From Alphaproteobacteria bacterium (GTDB lineage: Bacteria > Pseudomonadota > Alphaproteobacteria > Micropepsales > Micropepsaceae), in contig JAGWJY010000015.1 of assembly GCA_028865545.1 (NCBI GenBank), positions 1-61,955 of the forward strand: a stretch of 61,955 nucleotides of DNA, written 5' to 3'. The number at the start of each line of letters is the position of its first letter. The stretch's first letter is position 1. The position numbers and the translations under genes are program-made. This document shows, piece after piece, positions 17,096 to 26,826 of the stretch. The notes beneath the pieces are model-generated. The model saw only the letters and a list, made by a program, of their open reading frames with translations. It was not told the DNA's origin and did not search any database.

Positions 17096-17923
17096 ATGGC
17101 TGGCGGAAAGCAGGCGAGAAGACGGTGGGCCGCGGAGCGATTTGATCGCTTCGAGGACCTGTCCGTTAGCAGGATTGTTCCGAGCGCACTGACGCTGCTT
17201 GGCCTCTGCGCAGGGGCGACAGCTATCCGGTTTGCGCTGATGCAAGACTGGAAGTGGGCAGTCGCGGCGATTTTTTGCGCCATGCTTTTCGATATGTTGG
17301 ACGGGCGCGCGGCCCGGTGGCTTGGGGCGGACAACCGGTTCGGTGCCCAGCTTGATTCGCTTGCCGATCTGGTAAGTTTTGGTGTCGGGCCGGCGGTCGT
17401 CCTCTACACTTGGACCTTGTCGCGGATGGGCGGTGCGGGATGGATTGCCGCGCTCATCTTCTGCGCTTGTAGTGCAATCCGTCTTGCGCGCTTCAATGTC
17501 GAAGCCGCGCGCGATGAAGGCGCTACGCTGTCTTATCCCTATTTCACAGGCCTTCCGACACCGGCTGCTGCCGGCATCATGCTGCTGCCGTTGCTGCTGA
17601 GTTTTGAGTTCAAAAATGAATTTATCCGCAGTCCCGTTCTTTGCGTCGTCCTGATTGCGATGACGTCGGTGCTAATGGTCAGTCGCGTGCCGACACCGTC
17701 GCTGAAATACATCCAATTCAGCCGCGAAGGTTGGATTGGCGTCGGTATCTTTACGACTGCGCTGGCTGGTCTCGCGATTTACACGCCGTGGGGCACCTTG
17801 GCTCTCGGCATCTTGATTTACCTCGCCACGATCCCGTTCGTCATCCATCGGTCGCATGTCGAGCGTGACCTTATGCGGCAAGCAAGCCCGGTGCCGGTTT
17901 TTTCGGAAGATGGACGCGATTGA
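17096..17923 (+). CDS. pssA: CDP-diacylglycerol-serine O-phosphatidyltransferase
   Basis: Makes phosphatidylserine from CDP-diacylglycerol and serine. A membrane protein of about 275 residues with roughly eight helices. The CDP-alcohol phosphatidyltransferase signature D-x2-DG-x2-AR-x8-G-x3-D-x3-D is complete (DMLDGRAAR, then FGAQLDSLAD). Start choice: the ATG at 17096 gives a basic N-terminus and a gap of 16 bases after psd. An in-frame ATG at 17039 would overlap psd by 41 bases and is a real alternative. It forms an operon with psd. Confidence 0.92.
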   Translation: MAGGKQARRRWAAERFDRFEDLSVSRIVPSALTLLGLCAGATAIRFALMQDWKWAVAAIFCAMLFDMLDGRAARWLGADNRFGAQLDSLADLVSFGVGPAVVLYTWTLSRMGGAGWIAALIFCACSAIRLARFNVEAARDEGATLSYPYFTGLPTPAAAGIMLLPLLLSFEFKNEFIRSPVLCVVLIAMTSVLMVSRVPTPSLKYIQFSREGWIGVGIFTTALAGLAIYTPWGTLALGILIYLATIPFVIHRSHVERDLMRQASPVPVFSEDGRD

Positions 17924-18044
17924 CATCGCGGTGATCGGCGTCCTCGTTCGGTGTGAGCGAAGATGTGCCTGTCATCGAGTTCTTCTGATTGCACAATCAA
18001 CCGGGCGCCCGCGTGCATGCCGCTGATCCGGCCCAATGCGCCAT

Positions 18045-19550
18045 TCATTTCCCGGCGGAATTGGCTTGCAGCTTTCGCTCTATAAGCGCGCTCATCGCCT
18101 CCAGGATCGAATCCACGGCCTTGTTCTTATAGAGGAAGAGCGGATCGTCCTCTGGATGGACCAGCATGGTTGCGTTGGCCTCGAAGAAAAGAAGCCGTCC
18201 GTCCGGCAAGATGCCGAAATCGATTCCCGCGTAATCGAGGCCGAGTTCCGCGCCGATCGCCACAAGCGCGGCCGTGGCGCGTGCGCCGATCGCGCCTTCG
18301 GGATCTGAAAGAAACCGTTCCTCTTCCTCGCGTCGCACTGCGTCCCTGTTCATATCCGCCGATTTGTAGTGAAGGACCCATCTTTGGCCGATCGCCAGAT
18401 GATAGGGATATGGCGTGCGGTCGACGAAAATGACGCGGTACTTGCGATACAATCCGTCGTCGGAGCGGTAGTCGACGAACTGCGTGGCATAGAGAATGTC
18501 GGCATCTGGTGTGGCCGAGGCGAGTTCGTCCGGTGTTTTGATCAGCGACATACCGTCGCCGCCGTGTAAGCCTGCAGGCCGGACTATGAGTGGGAACGGC
18601 ATGCTCATGTCGGTCAAGGCGTCGTCGAGCTTTCCGTTGTCGCGCGCATGCCGCAATACCTTTGGAACGACCAGGTCCGGGATGTGGCCGAGGAGGGCGG
18701 GCATCGCGGAACGGTACGTGCGTGCAACGCACTCCGGTCGGTTGACCAGCGGGCGCGTGGATTTTGCCACGAAGCGTTCGGCGGCCATTTGTGCCGGCCC
18801 GGCGACGTCCGGGTCACCTATCGCATTGAAGATGAAGTCATAGTCTGGGAGATCTCGCTCCTGGCCTTCGGGTGCGTATTCGATGTGCCACTTGACGTGC
18901 GAATAGCGCGCAAGCGGCAATAGATGCTTGTAGGGAATATTGCCTGTGTCTGCCGTCAGCAGGATGAGTGCCGTGCGCGCCGAACCCGCTGAGCGCTCGA
19001 CGAAAATCTGCTGCTCGCGATAGGCGGCATCGCGATGGATCTGCGCCTGCGCAGGATCGCTGCGGCTCAAGGCGCTGGCGAGGTTTTGGTGCGCTGCAAT
19101 CAGGTTTGGGTCCAGCGCAAGGGCCTGCCTGCTTGGTTCCAGGGCCAGGTCAAGACGTGCCATCCGCATATAGATGGATCCGAGGCTCGCATGGGCTGCG
19201 GCGAGATCCGGTTTGAGCGCGACGGCCTTCAGCAGATGTGTCTTGGCCTCCGGAAGGCGGTCGAGTTCGGCATAGGTGTTCGCGAGATTCACGTGGACGC
19301 CGGCGAGGGCGGGCGCGAAGGTCAGCACGGCGTTGAAGGCATCGACCGCCTCGGGGAGGCGGCGCAGCGCTTTACACGCTTGTCCTTTGACCAACCACGC
19401 CAGCGCGGAATCTCGGTCGCGTTGCAGGGCAGCGTCGGCTGTGAGAGCGGCGGCCTCACATTGTCCGGCGTCGAGAAGTTTCTGCGCCTGCTGCGTCAGC
19501 GCCCATGCCGTGTCGTTGCCGTCGATGGCGGTTTTCAGAGGATTGTTCAT
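18045..19550 (-). CDS. TPR protein with C-terminal ATP-grasp-like domain
   Basis: 501 residues. Residues 1-180 form about four to five TPR units (AWLVKGQACKALRRLPEAVD, VHVNLANTYAELDRLPEAK). Residues 190-495 look like an ATP-grasp ligase: FPLIVRPAGLHGGDGMSLI (nucleotide loop), YRKYRVIFVD, and the metal-binding end FGILPDGRLLFFEANATM. ATP-grasp enzymes join a carboxylate to an amine or thiol using ATP, but no substrate can be inferred. No signal peptide, so cytoplasmic. It diverges from the polygalacturonase gene. A second TPR-enzyme fusion of the locus starts at 24981. Confidence 0.75.
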   Translation of the reverse strand: MNNPLKTAIDGNDTAWALTQQAQKLLDAGQCEAAALTADAALQRDRDSALAWLVKGQACKALRRLPEAVDAFNAVLTFAPALAGVHVNLANTYAELDRLPEAKTHLLKAVALKPDLAAAHASLGSIYMRMARLDLALEPSRQALALDPNLIAAHQNLASALSRSDPAQAQIHRDAAYREQQIFVERSAGSARTALILLTADTGNIPYKHLLPLARYSHVKWHIEYAPEGQERDLPDYDFIFNAIGDPDVAGPAQMAAERFVAKSTRPLVNRPECVARTYRSAMPALLGHIPDLVVPKVLRHARDNGKLDDALTDMSMPFPLIVRPAGLHGGDGMSLIKTPDELASATPDADILYATQFVDYRSDDGLYRKYRVIFVDRTPYPYHLAIGQRWVLHYKSADMNRDAVRREEEERFLSDPEGAIGARATAALVAIGAELGLDYAGIDFGILPDGRLLFFEANATMLVHPEDDPLFLYKNKAVDSILEAMSALIERKLQANSAGK

Positions 19551-19908
19551 GTCTCTCTTACCTTGCCGCCATGCACGACGCCTGCTCTAGGCCGCTTCGC
19601 GAATCACCAATCGGATGGCCTATACGACACTACGATCGCGCAAGGCATCCAGTCTTTTAAGACACGGCAGACCTGTCGTAAATTTTCGCAAGATATGGCA
19701 ATCAGCAAAATTCAAGACATTCATGATCGGGTGTGCAAAACAGCCGGTCTGGTGTTCTGTCTGCGCATTCTCGCCCGGAGCTGTTCTGCATGCTCCGCAT
19801 GGGGGAACATGCCGCAATCGGTTGTTGTGTGCTGCATTGACGGCCCTTTTACGCGCTGCTCTGCTGGTGCTCTGAGCATACAGCGTACGCAAGAGGAGAA
19901 AACACAGC
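19551..19908. other. divergent intergenic region between TPR/ATP-grasp and GH28 genes
   Basis: 358 bases with no convincing gene. Reading frames through it are rich in Cys/Arg and have no ribosome site. The GH28 ribosome site (GAGGAG) is at its right edge. I could not find the TGACACCGGTGTCA-type palindrome seen elsewhere in the pectin locus. Confidence 0.5.
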
Positions 19909-21147
19909 ATGGTCAGAAAATCCTTTATTTTAGGGCTATTTGCGAGCTCCGCTGCAATTTGGCCAACGGCTGCCACCGCGCGAACCTGCATGCCGGAAAC
20001 GTATGGCGCCATGCATGATGGCGTGCATGACGATACGGTGGCGATCCAGAAGGCGATCGATGCTTGCGGCGCAGGCGACGAAACACTCCTGGGCAATGGC
20101 AATTATTTGAGCGGTCCGCTGACGCTTTCGAGCGGCGACACTTTCGTGATCGCCAAGGGGGCGACCCTTCTCGGCACAACCAACCACGACGCCTATCGCG
20201 ACGGCAGTGGCAGGACGGTCGTACCGTTAATCTCGGCGCGCGACGCGCATGACATCACGCTCGAGGGCGAGGGTGTGATCGACGGGCAGGGCAGTGCTTG
20301 GTGGCCGGAATTCAGGGCTGCCAAGGCCGCCGGCGAGGAGTTGCCGCTGCGCCCCAAGATGATCGTATTCAACCATGTAACGAATTTGAAGGTCATGGGG
20401 CTGACCCTGCAGAATTCGCCGATGTTTCACCTGGTGCCGCAACAATCGGATCACGTCGTGGTAGACGGTCTGACCATCCGCGCGCCGGCGAACTCGCCCA
20501 ACACCGACGGCATCGACCCGTCCGGGCGTGACATGCTGTTCCAGAACCTGACCATCGACGTCGGCGACGACAACATCGCCATCAAATCTGGTCGCGAGGA
20601 TCCCGTTCATCCCGGTGCAGCCAGCGCCAATATGGTGGTGCGCGACTGCACTTTCCTGCACGGCCACGGGCTTTCCATCGGCAGCGAGACCAACGGAGGC
20701 GTGCAGAATCTGCTGGCGGAGAATATCACCTTCAAGGACACGACGACCGGCATCCGCATCAAGACCAACCGAGAAAAGGGCGGCCTTGTGCGCGATCTGA
20801 CCTACCGTAACATCAAAATGAACGGCGTAGGGCAGGCGATCCTGATCACCGCCTATTACCCGAAAATTCCCGATCAGGATGCGGCGCGGCCGGTCAGCTC
20901 CCGTACACCCGACATCGGCGACATCACGATCGAACATCTCACGGTAGACGGCGCGAAGGCCGCCGGTGGCCTCTACGGCTTGCCGGAGAGGCCGTTGCAC
21001 GGCATCAAAATGATCGACGTCACGATCAAGGCGCAGAAGGGCATGACCGTCCGCGACGCAAGTGCGACGCTGAAGGGCAAGATCGAGGTTGACTCCGGCC
21101 CCGCCGTCATCACGCAGAGCGGCGGTTCGCTTACTCAGCTGCCTTGA
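19909..21147 (+). CDS. exported glycoside hydrolase family 28 polygalacturonase
   Basis: 412-residue pectin hydrolase, exported to the periplasm or beyond by a signal peptide (SFILGLFASSAAIWPTAATA). The right-handed beta-helix carries all GH28 signatures in order: N198-TDG, GD220-D221-N (catalytic aspartates with D200), the H251-GH253-G segment and R283-I-K285. All catalytic residues are intact. Endo- versus exo-action on polygalacturonate cannot be told from sequence alone. It is followed by a hairpin terminator and converges on a large TonB-dependent receptor, consistent with a pectin uptake locus. Confidence 0.92.
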   Translation: MVRKSFILGLFASSAAIWPTAATARTCMPETYGAMHDGVHDDTVAIQKAIDACGAGDETLLGNGNYLSGPLTLSSGDTFVIAKGATLLGTTNHDAYRDGSGRTVVPLISARDAHDITLEGEGVIDGQGSAWWPEFRAAKAAGEELPLRPKMIVFNHVTNLKVMGLTLQNSPMFHLVPQQSDHVVVDGLTIRAPANSPNTDGIDPSGRDMLFQNLTIDVGDDNIAIKSGREDPVHPGAASANMVVRDCTFLHGHGLSIGSETNGGVQNLLAENITFKDTTTGIRIKTNREKGGLVRDLTYRNIKMNGVGQAILITAYYPKIPDQDAARPVSSRTPDIGDITIEHLTVDGAKAAGGLYGLPERPLHGIKMIDVTIKAQKGMTVRDASATLKGKIEVDSGPAVITQSGGSLTQLP

Positions 21148-21160
21148 TGCCCGAAAAACG

Positions 21161-21186
21161 AAGGGCGCCGCGTACACGGCGCCCTT
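21161..21186 (-). terminator. intrinsic terminator between GH28 and TonB receptor genes
   Basis: AAGGGCGCCG at 21161-21170 and its perfect complement at 21177-21186 form a 10-bp stem with a 6-base loop. On the minus strand the stem is followed by CGTTTTTCG, so it best serves the receptor gene. On the plus strand it may also stop the GH28 transcript, with a weaker tail. Confidence 0.75.
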
Positions 21187-21213
21187 CTGGTAGGCTTCAA
21201 CTTCGCATGCTGT

Positions 21214-24200
21214 TTAATATTTCAGGCGAAAGCCGACATAAACCTCGCGGCCAGTTGACGCGTAGTTGGTCACCTGCGGTGATCCGACATAAGCCCAGCG
21301 GCGGTCTGGCTGGTTGGTGAGGTTCAGGGCATCGAGCGTGAACTCCATGCTCTCGCTGACGTCATAAGAGAACGAAGCGTCGACGTTCAGCGTATTCTTG
21401 CTATAGCCGAAGTCGTTGACCAGCGGCGAGTTGCCGTAACCGACGACGTCGGAGCCGCCCGCAACCGGGTAGAGGTACAGATAGGAACTACGGTAGGCCG
21501 AGGACACTCGGCCCGACCAGTTCGGCGCGTCGTAGTAGAGTGTCAGGTTGAGCGCGTCAGGAGAGGCGCCGTTCCATGGTCCGTCGGCCATCGTGTTTCC
21601 GCTGCTCGTGGAATTGATGATGTAATGTTGGACGGATTTGATGTGGGTAAAGTTGGCGTTCACCCCGAAGCCATCGCCGCCGAACACCGCGGGGATGAAG
21701 TCGAGATGCTGTTGATAGGTAACTTCGATGCCTTCCAGTACGCCACCCGGGCCGTTCTTGGCTTGGGTCACGGCTATCGCGTTGCTTGGTGTGTTGAGAT
21801 ACGCACATCCGTTGGCGTTGGTCGTGCTGCCGGCAGCGTCCGGTGTCGTGCAGTAGTACGACGCCATCGTGCTCAACTGCGCGGATGTGAAGAAATCGCT
21901 CAGGGCACCGGAGGACACCACGACCTGCGGGTTGGAAGTCACCCACTTGGCAAAGCCGGTCACGGCGATCACCGCGCCCTTGTCGAAATACCATTCCCAG
22001 CCCAGGTCCACGGTGTTGGCGCGGAACGGCGACAGGCTTGTGTTACCGAACGCCGCCGTGGCGCCGGTTGTTGCCCCGGTGCTGGTCGGGATTTTCATGG
22101 CCGTGATGCTGGGCGCCAGTAATTGCAGCGACGGACGTGCGATCACCTTGGCTGAGGCCGCGCGTAGCAGCATGTCGTCGGTCAACGCATAGACCAGGTT
22201 AATCGACGGTAGGAAGTCGTTGTAGCTGTGGTTCGCCGTCACGACCGCGCCCTGCAGCGCATGACCCGTGGAATTAACCTCGGTGGTCACGAAACGCGTG
22301 CCGATATTGCCACGCAACGGATTGCCGAGGATCATGATGTCCTGGAAATCGAGCTGTGCGTAATACGCCTTCGAGTGCTCCGATACATTGAACGTCTGGC
22401 CGGCGGTGCCCGTTGAGGCCGGATTGAAAAGGTTGGTCAGCCGCCAGTCGCCATAGGCGTTCTGGCAGTTGCAGTTGAAGCCGATCACCTGTTCGTATTT
22501 CTGCAGGTTTGGTGCGACGAAGGAGGTCGGCATTCCCGCGGGCACGCTCAGTCCGTTGCCCCAGTTCACGGTCTGCGTCATCTGGGCTGTGGTGACGCCT
22601 TCCTCCAGGAAGCTTGGATTGATGACATCCTTCATGGCCCGCTGGTAGTAGGAGGTGTTGAAGTCGAAGATGCGCGCCGTCGCGCCCGCCCGGACGGTGA
22701 ACTGGTCGGTGACCTCGTAAGAGACGTTGGCCATCAGCGTGCGGTACTTGTTGTCGGTGTAGTATTCGTAGTGCCGCAGGGCCGAGAAATTCTTGACGAA
22801 ATTCCAGTTGGCGGGATCGGCGACATTGAAGCCGAAGTCCATCACCGGCATCTCGCCGCTGCCGGTGGCGTCGTAGATGAAATCGCTGTTGCCGCTGGCG
22901 GTGCCGGAATCCATCTTGTTCACTTCGGCGAGCAACCCGGTCTGATGGTTGTAGGAGTGCGACCATCCGACCGTCATGTCCGCCTTTAGGCGATCAGTGA
23001 AGCTGTGTGTGCCGGTCAGCGAAAGCTGCTCGAACTGCGTGGTGTAATAGGCCTGGTCGGTACCGGAGCGGAAGTCGACATTGTCGAGCTTCAAGTAGTT
23101 TGCGGCGCCGTTCTGCACTTTGGCGGCGATTAGCTTGGTGGACGGCCGGCCGACGAAGCTGACGGCGGCCGCGAGGGCGTCGCTGCCGTTCGGGTTATAG
23201 CCGTAGGCCTGGTCCGTGTAATACGTGTACGGATCGAGGTTCTTGGCCGAATAGCAGGCGATGGGGGCCTGTGTCGCCGATCCGGTCTGCGGCGAGCAGG
23301 TGGTGAACGAACTGGAGGCGCTGCCGGTGATCAGGCCGGTCTGGGTATTGTTGCGGTTCAGGCCGATTGGCGAGATCTGGTAATTGGTCGAGTCCTGATA
23401 GGCGCTGGAGAACAGTCCGTCGAGCGTAAAGAGTGTATTGTCGTTGGGCTGCCACTGCACCGATGACGTGATGCCGATGCGGCTCTGATACAGTTCCTGG
23501 TGCGTCAGGCTCGGCAGTGCCGGGATCAGGACCGTCGAACCGGGGCCAGTGACCGTGCTCGAGGTGCTGCCGACCTTGGAGTTGGTGTCGGTGGTCACCC
23601 AGCCCTGTGGTGTATTGACCAAGGCGTAAGCCGCCGGATCGGATCCCGACAGCGCCGCGCAATAGGGTGCGTAGGTAATGTTCATGCCCGGAACCACGCC
23701 GTTGGCGTAAGGTGCGACGGCGCCGTTGCAGGCGGAGCCAGTGGGCGCGGCAAAGCCGTTACGGCCCTGCAGGCCGCCGGCCACGTTGTCGAAACCTTTC
23801 GCCGTCTTGGTGTCCCATTTGAAATCGGAGCCGCGATAGACGAAATCGGACTGGCCAGGACTGCGGCTGTAGGAATCGATGTTTTGGCTGCGCGAGCTGT
23901 AGGCCACCGACATCAGGACGCCGAGTCTGCCGCCGAAGAACGTGTCCGATGCGAGGCCTGTGATGCGCGGGTTGAACGCCTTGCCGTATTCGTAATAGGC
24001 GTTTTGCAGGCCGAGGATGAACTTCTCGCCGCCCATGTCGAAGGGGCGGGGTGTGTAGAGTTCGACGGTGGCGCCCAGCGAACCTTCTTCGGTTGCCGCG
24101 GATGCGGATTTCTGCACCTTCAGCGAGTTGAACAGTTCGGAAGCGAAGGTGTTGAAGTCGAAACCGCGGTCGCGGTTTGGCGAGTCGCCCGCGCTACTGG

Positions 24201-24609
24201 CGCCGGCGGTCGACAATGTCTCGAGACCATTCAACGTAACGCGGGTGAAGTTGCTGCCCAGGCCACGCACGGTGATAGTACGGCCTTCGCCGTTGTCACG
24301 GTCGACGGCGACACCCGGCAGACGTTGCAGCGCTTCGGCCAGGTTCGCGTCCGGAAATTTGGCGATGTCTTCGGCGTTGATGGCATCGACCATTTCATTG
24401 GATTGGAATTTGGTGTTAAGCGCGCTCTCCAACGCGGCGCGATAACCGGTGACAACCACGGTCTCCATCGGACCTTCCGGTCCGACCGCTGTTTCTTGCG
24501 CGTAAGCGCCGCACGTCAGTGCTGCCAATGCCGCGCCCGCCGCGAGCGAACGCCTGAACGTCATCATACGCCGGCCGCACGAATGCGAGCCGATCATTCT
24601 CGTAGACAT
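21214..24609 (-). CDS. TonB-dependent outer-membrane receptor (carbohydrate type)
   Basis: 1131-residue outer-membrane transporter. Signal peptide around FRRSLAAGAALAALTCGAYA, then METVVVTGYRAALESAL at the plug entrance. The plug shows LAEALQRLPGVAVDRDNGEGRTITVRGL. A very long 22-strand barrel follows and ends with the terminal aromatic ...FRLKY. Length and plug pattern fit the Caulobacter/Xanthomonas-type receptors for plant oligosaccharides. Position between a GH28 pectinase and other pectin genes suggests uptake of oligogalacturonides (inference). The ATG at 24609 has GGGGAGG six bases upstream. A palindromic operator lies about 95 bases before the start. Confidence 0.92.
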   Translation of the reverse strand: MSTRMIGSHSCGRRMMTFRRSLAAGAALAALTCGAYAQETAVGPEGPMETVVVTGYRAALESALNTKFQSNEMVDAINAEDIAKFPDANLAEALQRLPGVAVDRDNGEGRTITVRGLGSNFTRVTLNGLETLSTAGASSAGDSPNRDRGFDFNTFASELFNSLKVQKSASAATEEGSLGATVELYTPRPFDMGGEKFILGLQNAYYEYGKAFNPRITGLASDTFFGGRLGVLMSVAYSSRSQNIDSYSRSPGQSDFVYRGSDFKWDTKTAKGFDNVAGGLQGRNGFAAPTGSACNGAVAPYANGVVPGMNITYAPYCAALSGSDPAAYALVNTPQGWVTTDTNSKVGSTSSTVTGPGSTVLIPALPSLTHQELYQSRIGITSSVQWQPNDNTLFTLDGLFSSAYQDSTNYQISPIGLNRNNTQTGLITGSASSSFTTCSPQTGSATQAPIACYSAKNLDPYTYYTDQAYGYNPNGSDALAAAVSFVGRPSTKLIAAKVQNGAANYLKLDNVDFRSGTDQAYYTTQFEQLSLTGTHSFTDRLKADMTVGWSHSYNHQTGLLAEVNKMDSGTASGNSDFIYDATGSGEMPVMDFGFNVADPANWNFVKNFSALRHYEYYTDNKYRTLMANVSYEVTDQFTVRAGATARIFDFNTSYYQRAMKDVINPSFLEEGVTTAQMTQTVNWGNGLSVPAGMPTSFVAPNLQKYEQVIGFNCNCQNAYGDWRLTNLFNPASTGTAGQTFNVSEHSKAYYAQLDFQDIMILGNPLRGNIGTRFVTTEVNSTGHALQGAVVTANHSYNDFLPSINLVYALTDDMLLRAASAKVIARPSLQLLAPSITAMKIPTSTGATTGATAAFGNTSLSPFRANTVDLGWEWYFDKGAVIAVTGFAKWVTSNPQVVVSSGALSDFFTSAQLSTMASYYCTTPDAAGSTTNANGCAYLNTPSNAIAVTQAKNGPGGVLEGIEVTYQQHLDFIPAVFGGDGFGVNANFTHIKSVQHYIINSTSSGNTMADGPWNGASPDALNLTLYYDAPNWSGRVSSAYRSSYLYLYPVAGGSDVVGYGNSPLVNDFGYSKNTLNVDASFSYDVSESMEFTLDALNLTNQPDRRWAYVGSPQVTNYASTGREVYVGFRLKY

Positions 24610-24702
24610 CTGTCGCCTCCCCATCAGTATCAAAGCGGCCGTGTCTCACTCTCAGGTGGCACGGCCGGCTGTACTGCGTACGTGGTTACGTTTCCCCGGA
24701 AT

Positions 24703-24716
24703 TGACACCGGTGTCA
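24703..24716. promoter_or_regulatory. 14-bp perfect palindromic operator TGACACCGGTGTCA
   Basis: A perfect palindrome in the divergent region between the TonB receptor and TPR/2OG-oxygenase genes. A 12/14 match in the same orientation relative to the gene lies upstream of the pectate lyase (31984-31997). The central CG and dyad form resemble LacI/GntR-type sites. No such regulator gene is encoded in the window. Confidence 0.65.
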
Positions 24717-24779
24717 CAAACGGTACTTTCACGTCCCGCGTGTGGTCAACCGACATTAAGTCGCAGTAATGTGCGGCGA

Positions 24780-24800
24780 TTTGACGAAACTTACGTCAAA
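24780..24800. promoter_or_regulatory. inverted repeat TTTGACG-N7-CGTCAAA
   Basis: A perfect 7-bp dyad with a 7-base AT-rich spacer in the middle of the same 371-base divergent region. AT-rich promoter-like sequence follows on the plus side. It is a plausible second regulator site, distinct in sequence from the 24703 palindrome. Confidence 0.45.
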
Positions 24801-24980
24801 CTTACATATATAACCCATTGATAAAATACATATTTCTGTTCATGCCACGCGCGTTACCCCTGTGATGCAGCCGTGCACCATCTGCACAAAATCGTAGCTA
24901 TTAATAATATAAAGAAGCCCCACTCGCAGTACGGGTAGCACCGAGGCGAAGAGATTTTGGAATGCCGCTATAACGGCGCC

Positions 24981-26819
24981 ATGACACCAATTCCGTCGCC
25001 GCAGATCGAAGCGGCGCTGCAACGGGCAGCGGTCCTCATGCAGCGCGGTCAATGGCCGCTCGCGGAGCAGGTACTCGCGCAAGTGCTGCAGGCCCACCCA
25101 CGTGAACCCGATGCGCTGCAGCTGTTGGGCCGCGTCTGCGCAAGCCAGCGCAGGTTCACCGAAGCGGAAACGCTCTTCCGCCAGTCGCTCGCTGTGAGGC
25201 CGCAGCAGCCGGATGTGCAGGCGCATCTCGGTCGGCTCCTCGCCGCGACCGGCAGAAACGAGGAGGCCGTTTCTCTGTTGCGCGCGGCCGTGCGGGGGAA
25301 GCCAGACCTGTTCGAAGCTTTCCTCGCGCTGGCGCAAGTGCAGGTGAAGGCCGGCGACTTTACAAATGCCGAGAAGGATTTTCGTTCGGCATTGCGGTTG
25401 AATCCGGAATCCGTCGTTGCATTGTCTGGATTGGGTGCGCTGCTCAATGAGATGGGGCGGCCGGCGGACGGTGAAACGGCGCTGCGGACCGCGGCAGAGG
25501 ACGCGGCCTGTACACCGGTGCTGCGCGCACGGATTGCCCACAATCTCGGCGTCTCGCTTGAGATGCAGGGTCTTTACGAGGAAGCGCTGGCGCAGTTCGA
25601 CGCAGCGCTGACGCTGGTGCCGGATCAGCCGCTCACGGATCACAACCGCGCCAAGACGCTCGCTCATCTTGGCCGGAGTGAAGAGGCCGTCGATGCTTTC
25701 CGCCGCGCTGTCCTGCGCGATCCGATGAATGTCGAGGCGCATAAGGAGTTGAACGCCCTGTTGTACCGTCTCGGTAGGGACGCCGAATTCCTGGCGTCCT
25801 ATGACGAGGCCTTGAACCGCGCGCCCGAAGCGGGCGCGCTTCTTTTGCAGAAGGGCGGCTTTCTGATCCGCGCCGAACGTTTCGAAGAAGCCCGCGAATG
25901 CTTCGCGCGCGTTGCCGCGCTGGCGCCGGACAGCGCTGGCCCGCAAAACGGCCTGGCGCTGGCGTTCGCTGGTCTCGGGCAACTCCACCAATCGATCGCC
26001 GCTTATGAGAAGTCCCTGACGCTTCGGCCAGACGATCTGTCGACGAAAGTCAATCTGGCGTGCAGCCTGCTGCAGGCGGGCGAGGCGAAGCGCGCTTTGC
26101 AGCTCACCGACGAGGTCGCGGCGAAACTGCCATTCGACCAAAGCACGTTGGCGGTTCATGAACTGGTGCTACGCGCCAATAACGATCCGCGCGCCGGACA
26201 TCTCGCCGATTACGAGCGGCATGTCCAAATCTTCGATCTGGAACCGCCGCCAGGCTTTTCGTCCATGGCGGATTTCAACGCTGCCCTGAGCGTGCATCTC
26301 GACACGCTGCACACCGACCTGCGCGAGCATATCGACCAGACGTTGCGACGCGGTACGCAGACCAGCGAGTCGCTGCTTAACAGCGGCAACGAGTTGGTGC
26401 GAGCGCTGCGTCTGCGCATCGCCGACGCCGTCACCGATTATATCGCGCGCATGACGGACGATGACGATCACCATCCGCTGGCTGGACGCCGCACTGATGG
26501 ATTTGCTTTCGCCGGATCGTGGTCGTCACGGCTGCGCGATCACGGCTTTCACACCAACCACATCCATCCTCGGGGCTGGATCAGTTCCTGCTATTACGTG
26601 GCGGTTCCCGACGCCGTCGCCGACGAAACGGCGAAGCAGGGTTGGATCAAGTTCGGCGAGCCGTCCTTCGCCACCGCCTTGCGCGAACCGGTGCGCCGCG
26701 CCGTCCAGCCTGTTCCGGGAAGGCTGGTGTTGTTTCCATCCTACATGTGGCACGGCACGATTCCGTTCCACTCCGCAACCGCCAGGACCACAATCGCCTT
26801 CGATGCCGTCCCGACGTGA
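24981..26819 (+). CDS. TPR protein with C-terminal 2OG-Fe(II) oxygenase-like domain
   Basis: 612 residues. About residues 5-400 are ten or so TPR units (PDALQLLGRVCASQRRFTEA, VHLGRLLAATGRNEEA-like repeats). The last ~200 residues match the putative 2OG-Fe(II) oxygenase family often found next to TonB receptors: HTNHIHPRGWISSCYYV, then GRLVLFPSYMWHGTIPF and RTTIAFD. The His of HPRG and MWHGT and the final Arg are the likely iron and 2-oxoglutarate ligands. No signal peptide. The ATG at 24981 is used; an upstream TTG at 24957 is possible. Divergent from the receptor, sharing its operator region. Confidence 0.8.
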   Translation: MTPIPSPQIEAALQRAAVLMQRGQWPLAEQVLAQVLQAHPREPDALQLLGRVCASQRRFTEAETLFRQSLAVRPQQPDVQAHLGRLLAATGRNEEAVSLLRAAVRGKPDLFEAFLALAQVQVKAGDFTNAEKDFRSALRLNPESVVALSGLGALLNEMGRPADGETALRTAAEDAACTPVLRARIAHNLGVSLEMQGLYEEALAQFDAALTLVPDQPLTDHNRAKTLAHLGRSEEAVDAFRRAVLRDPMNVEAHKELNALLYRLGRDAEFLASYDEALNRAPEAGALLLQKGGFLIRAERFEEARECFARVAALAPDSAGPQNGLALAFAGLGQLHQSIAAYEKSLTLRPDDLSTKVNLACSLLQAGEAKRALQLTDEVAAKLPFDQSTLAVHELVLRANNDPRAGHLADYERHVQIFDLEPPPGFSSMADFNAALSVHLDTLHTDLREHIDQTLRRGTQTSESLLNSGNELVRALRLRIADAVTDYIARMTDDDDHHPLAGRRTDGFAFAGSWSSRLRDHGFHTNHIHPRGWISSCYYVAVPDAVADETAKQGWIKFGEPSFATALREPVRRAVQPVPGRLVLFPSYMWHGTIPFHSATARTTIAFDAVPT

Positions 26820-26826
26820 CTGATCG

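Noticed and set aside
24840-26159. Long open frame on the minus strand (about 440 codons)
   Set aside because: It is antisense to the TPR/2OG gene, rich in Arg/Gln/His, lacks a ribosome site and has no recognisable domain.
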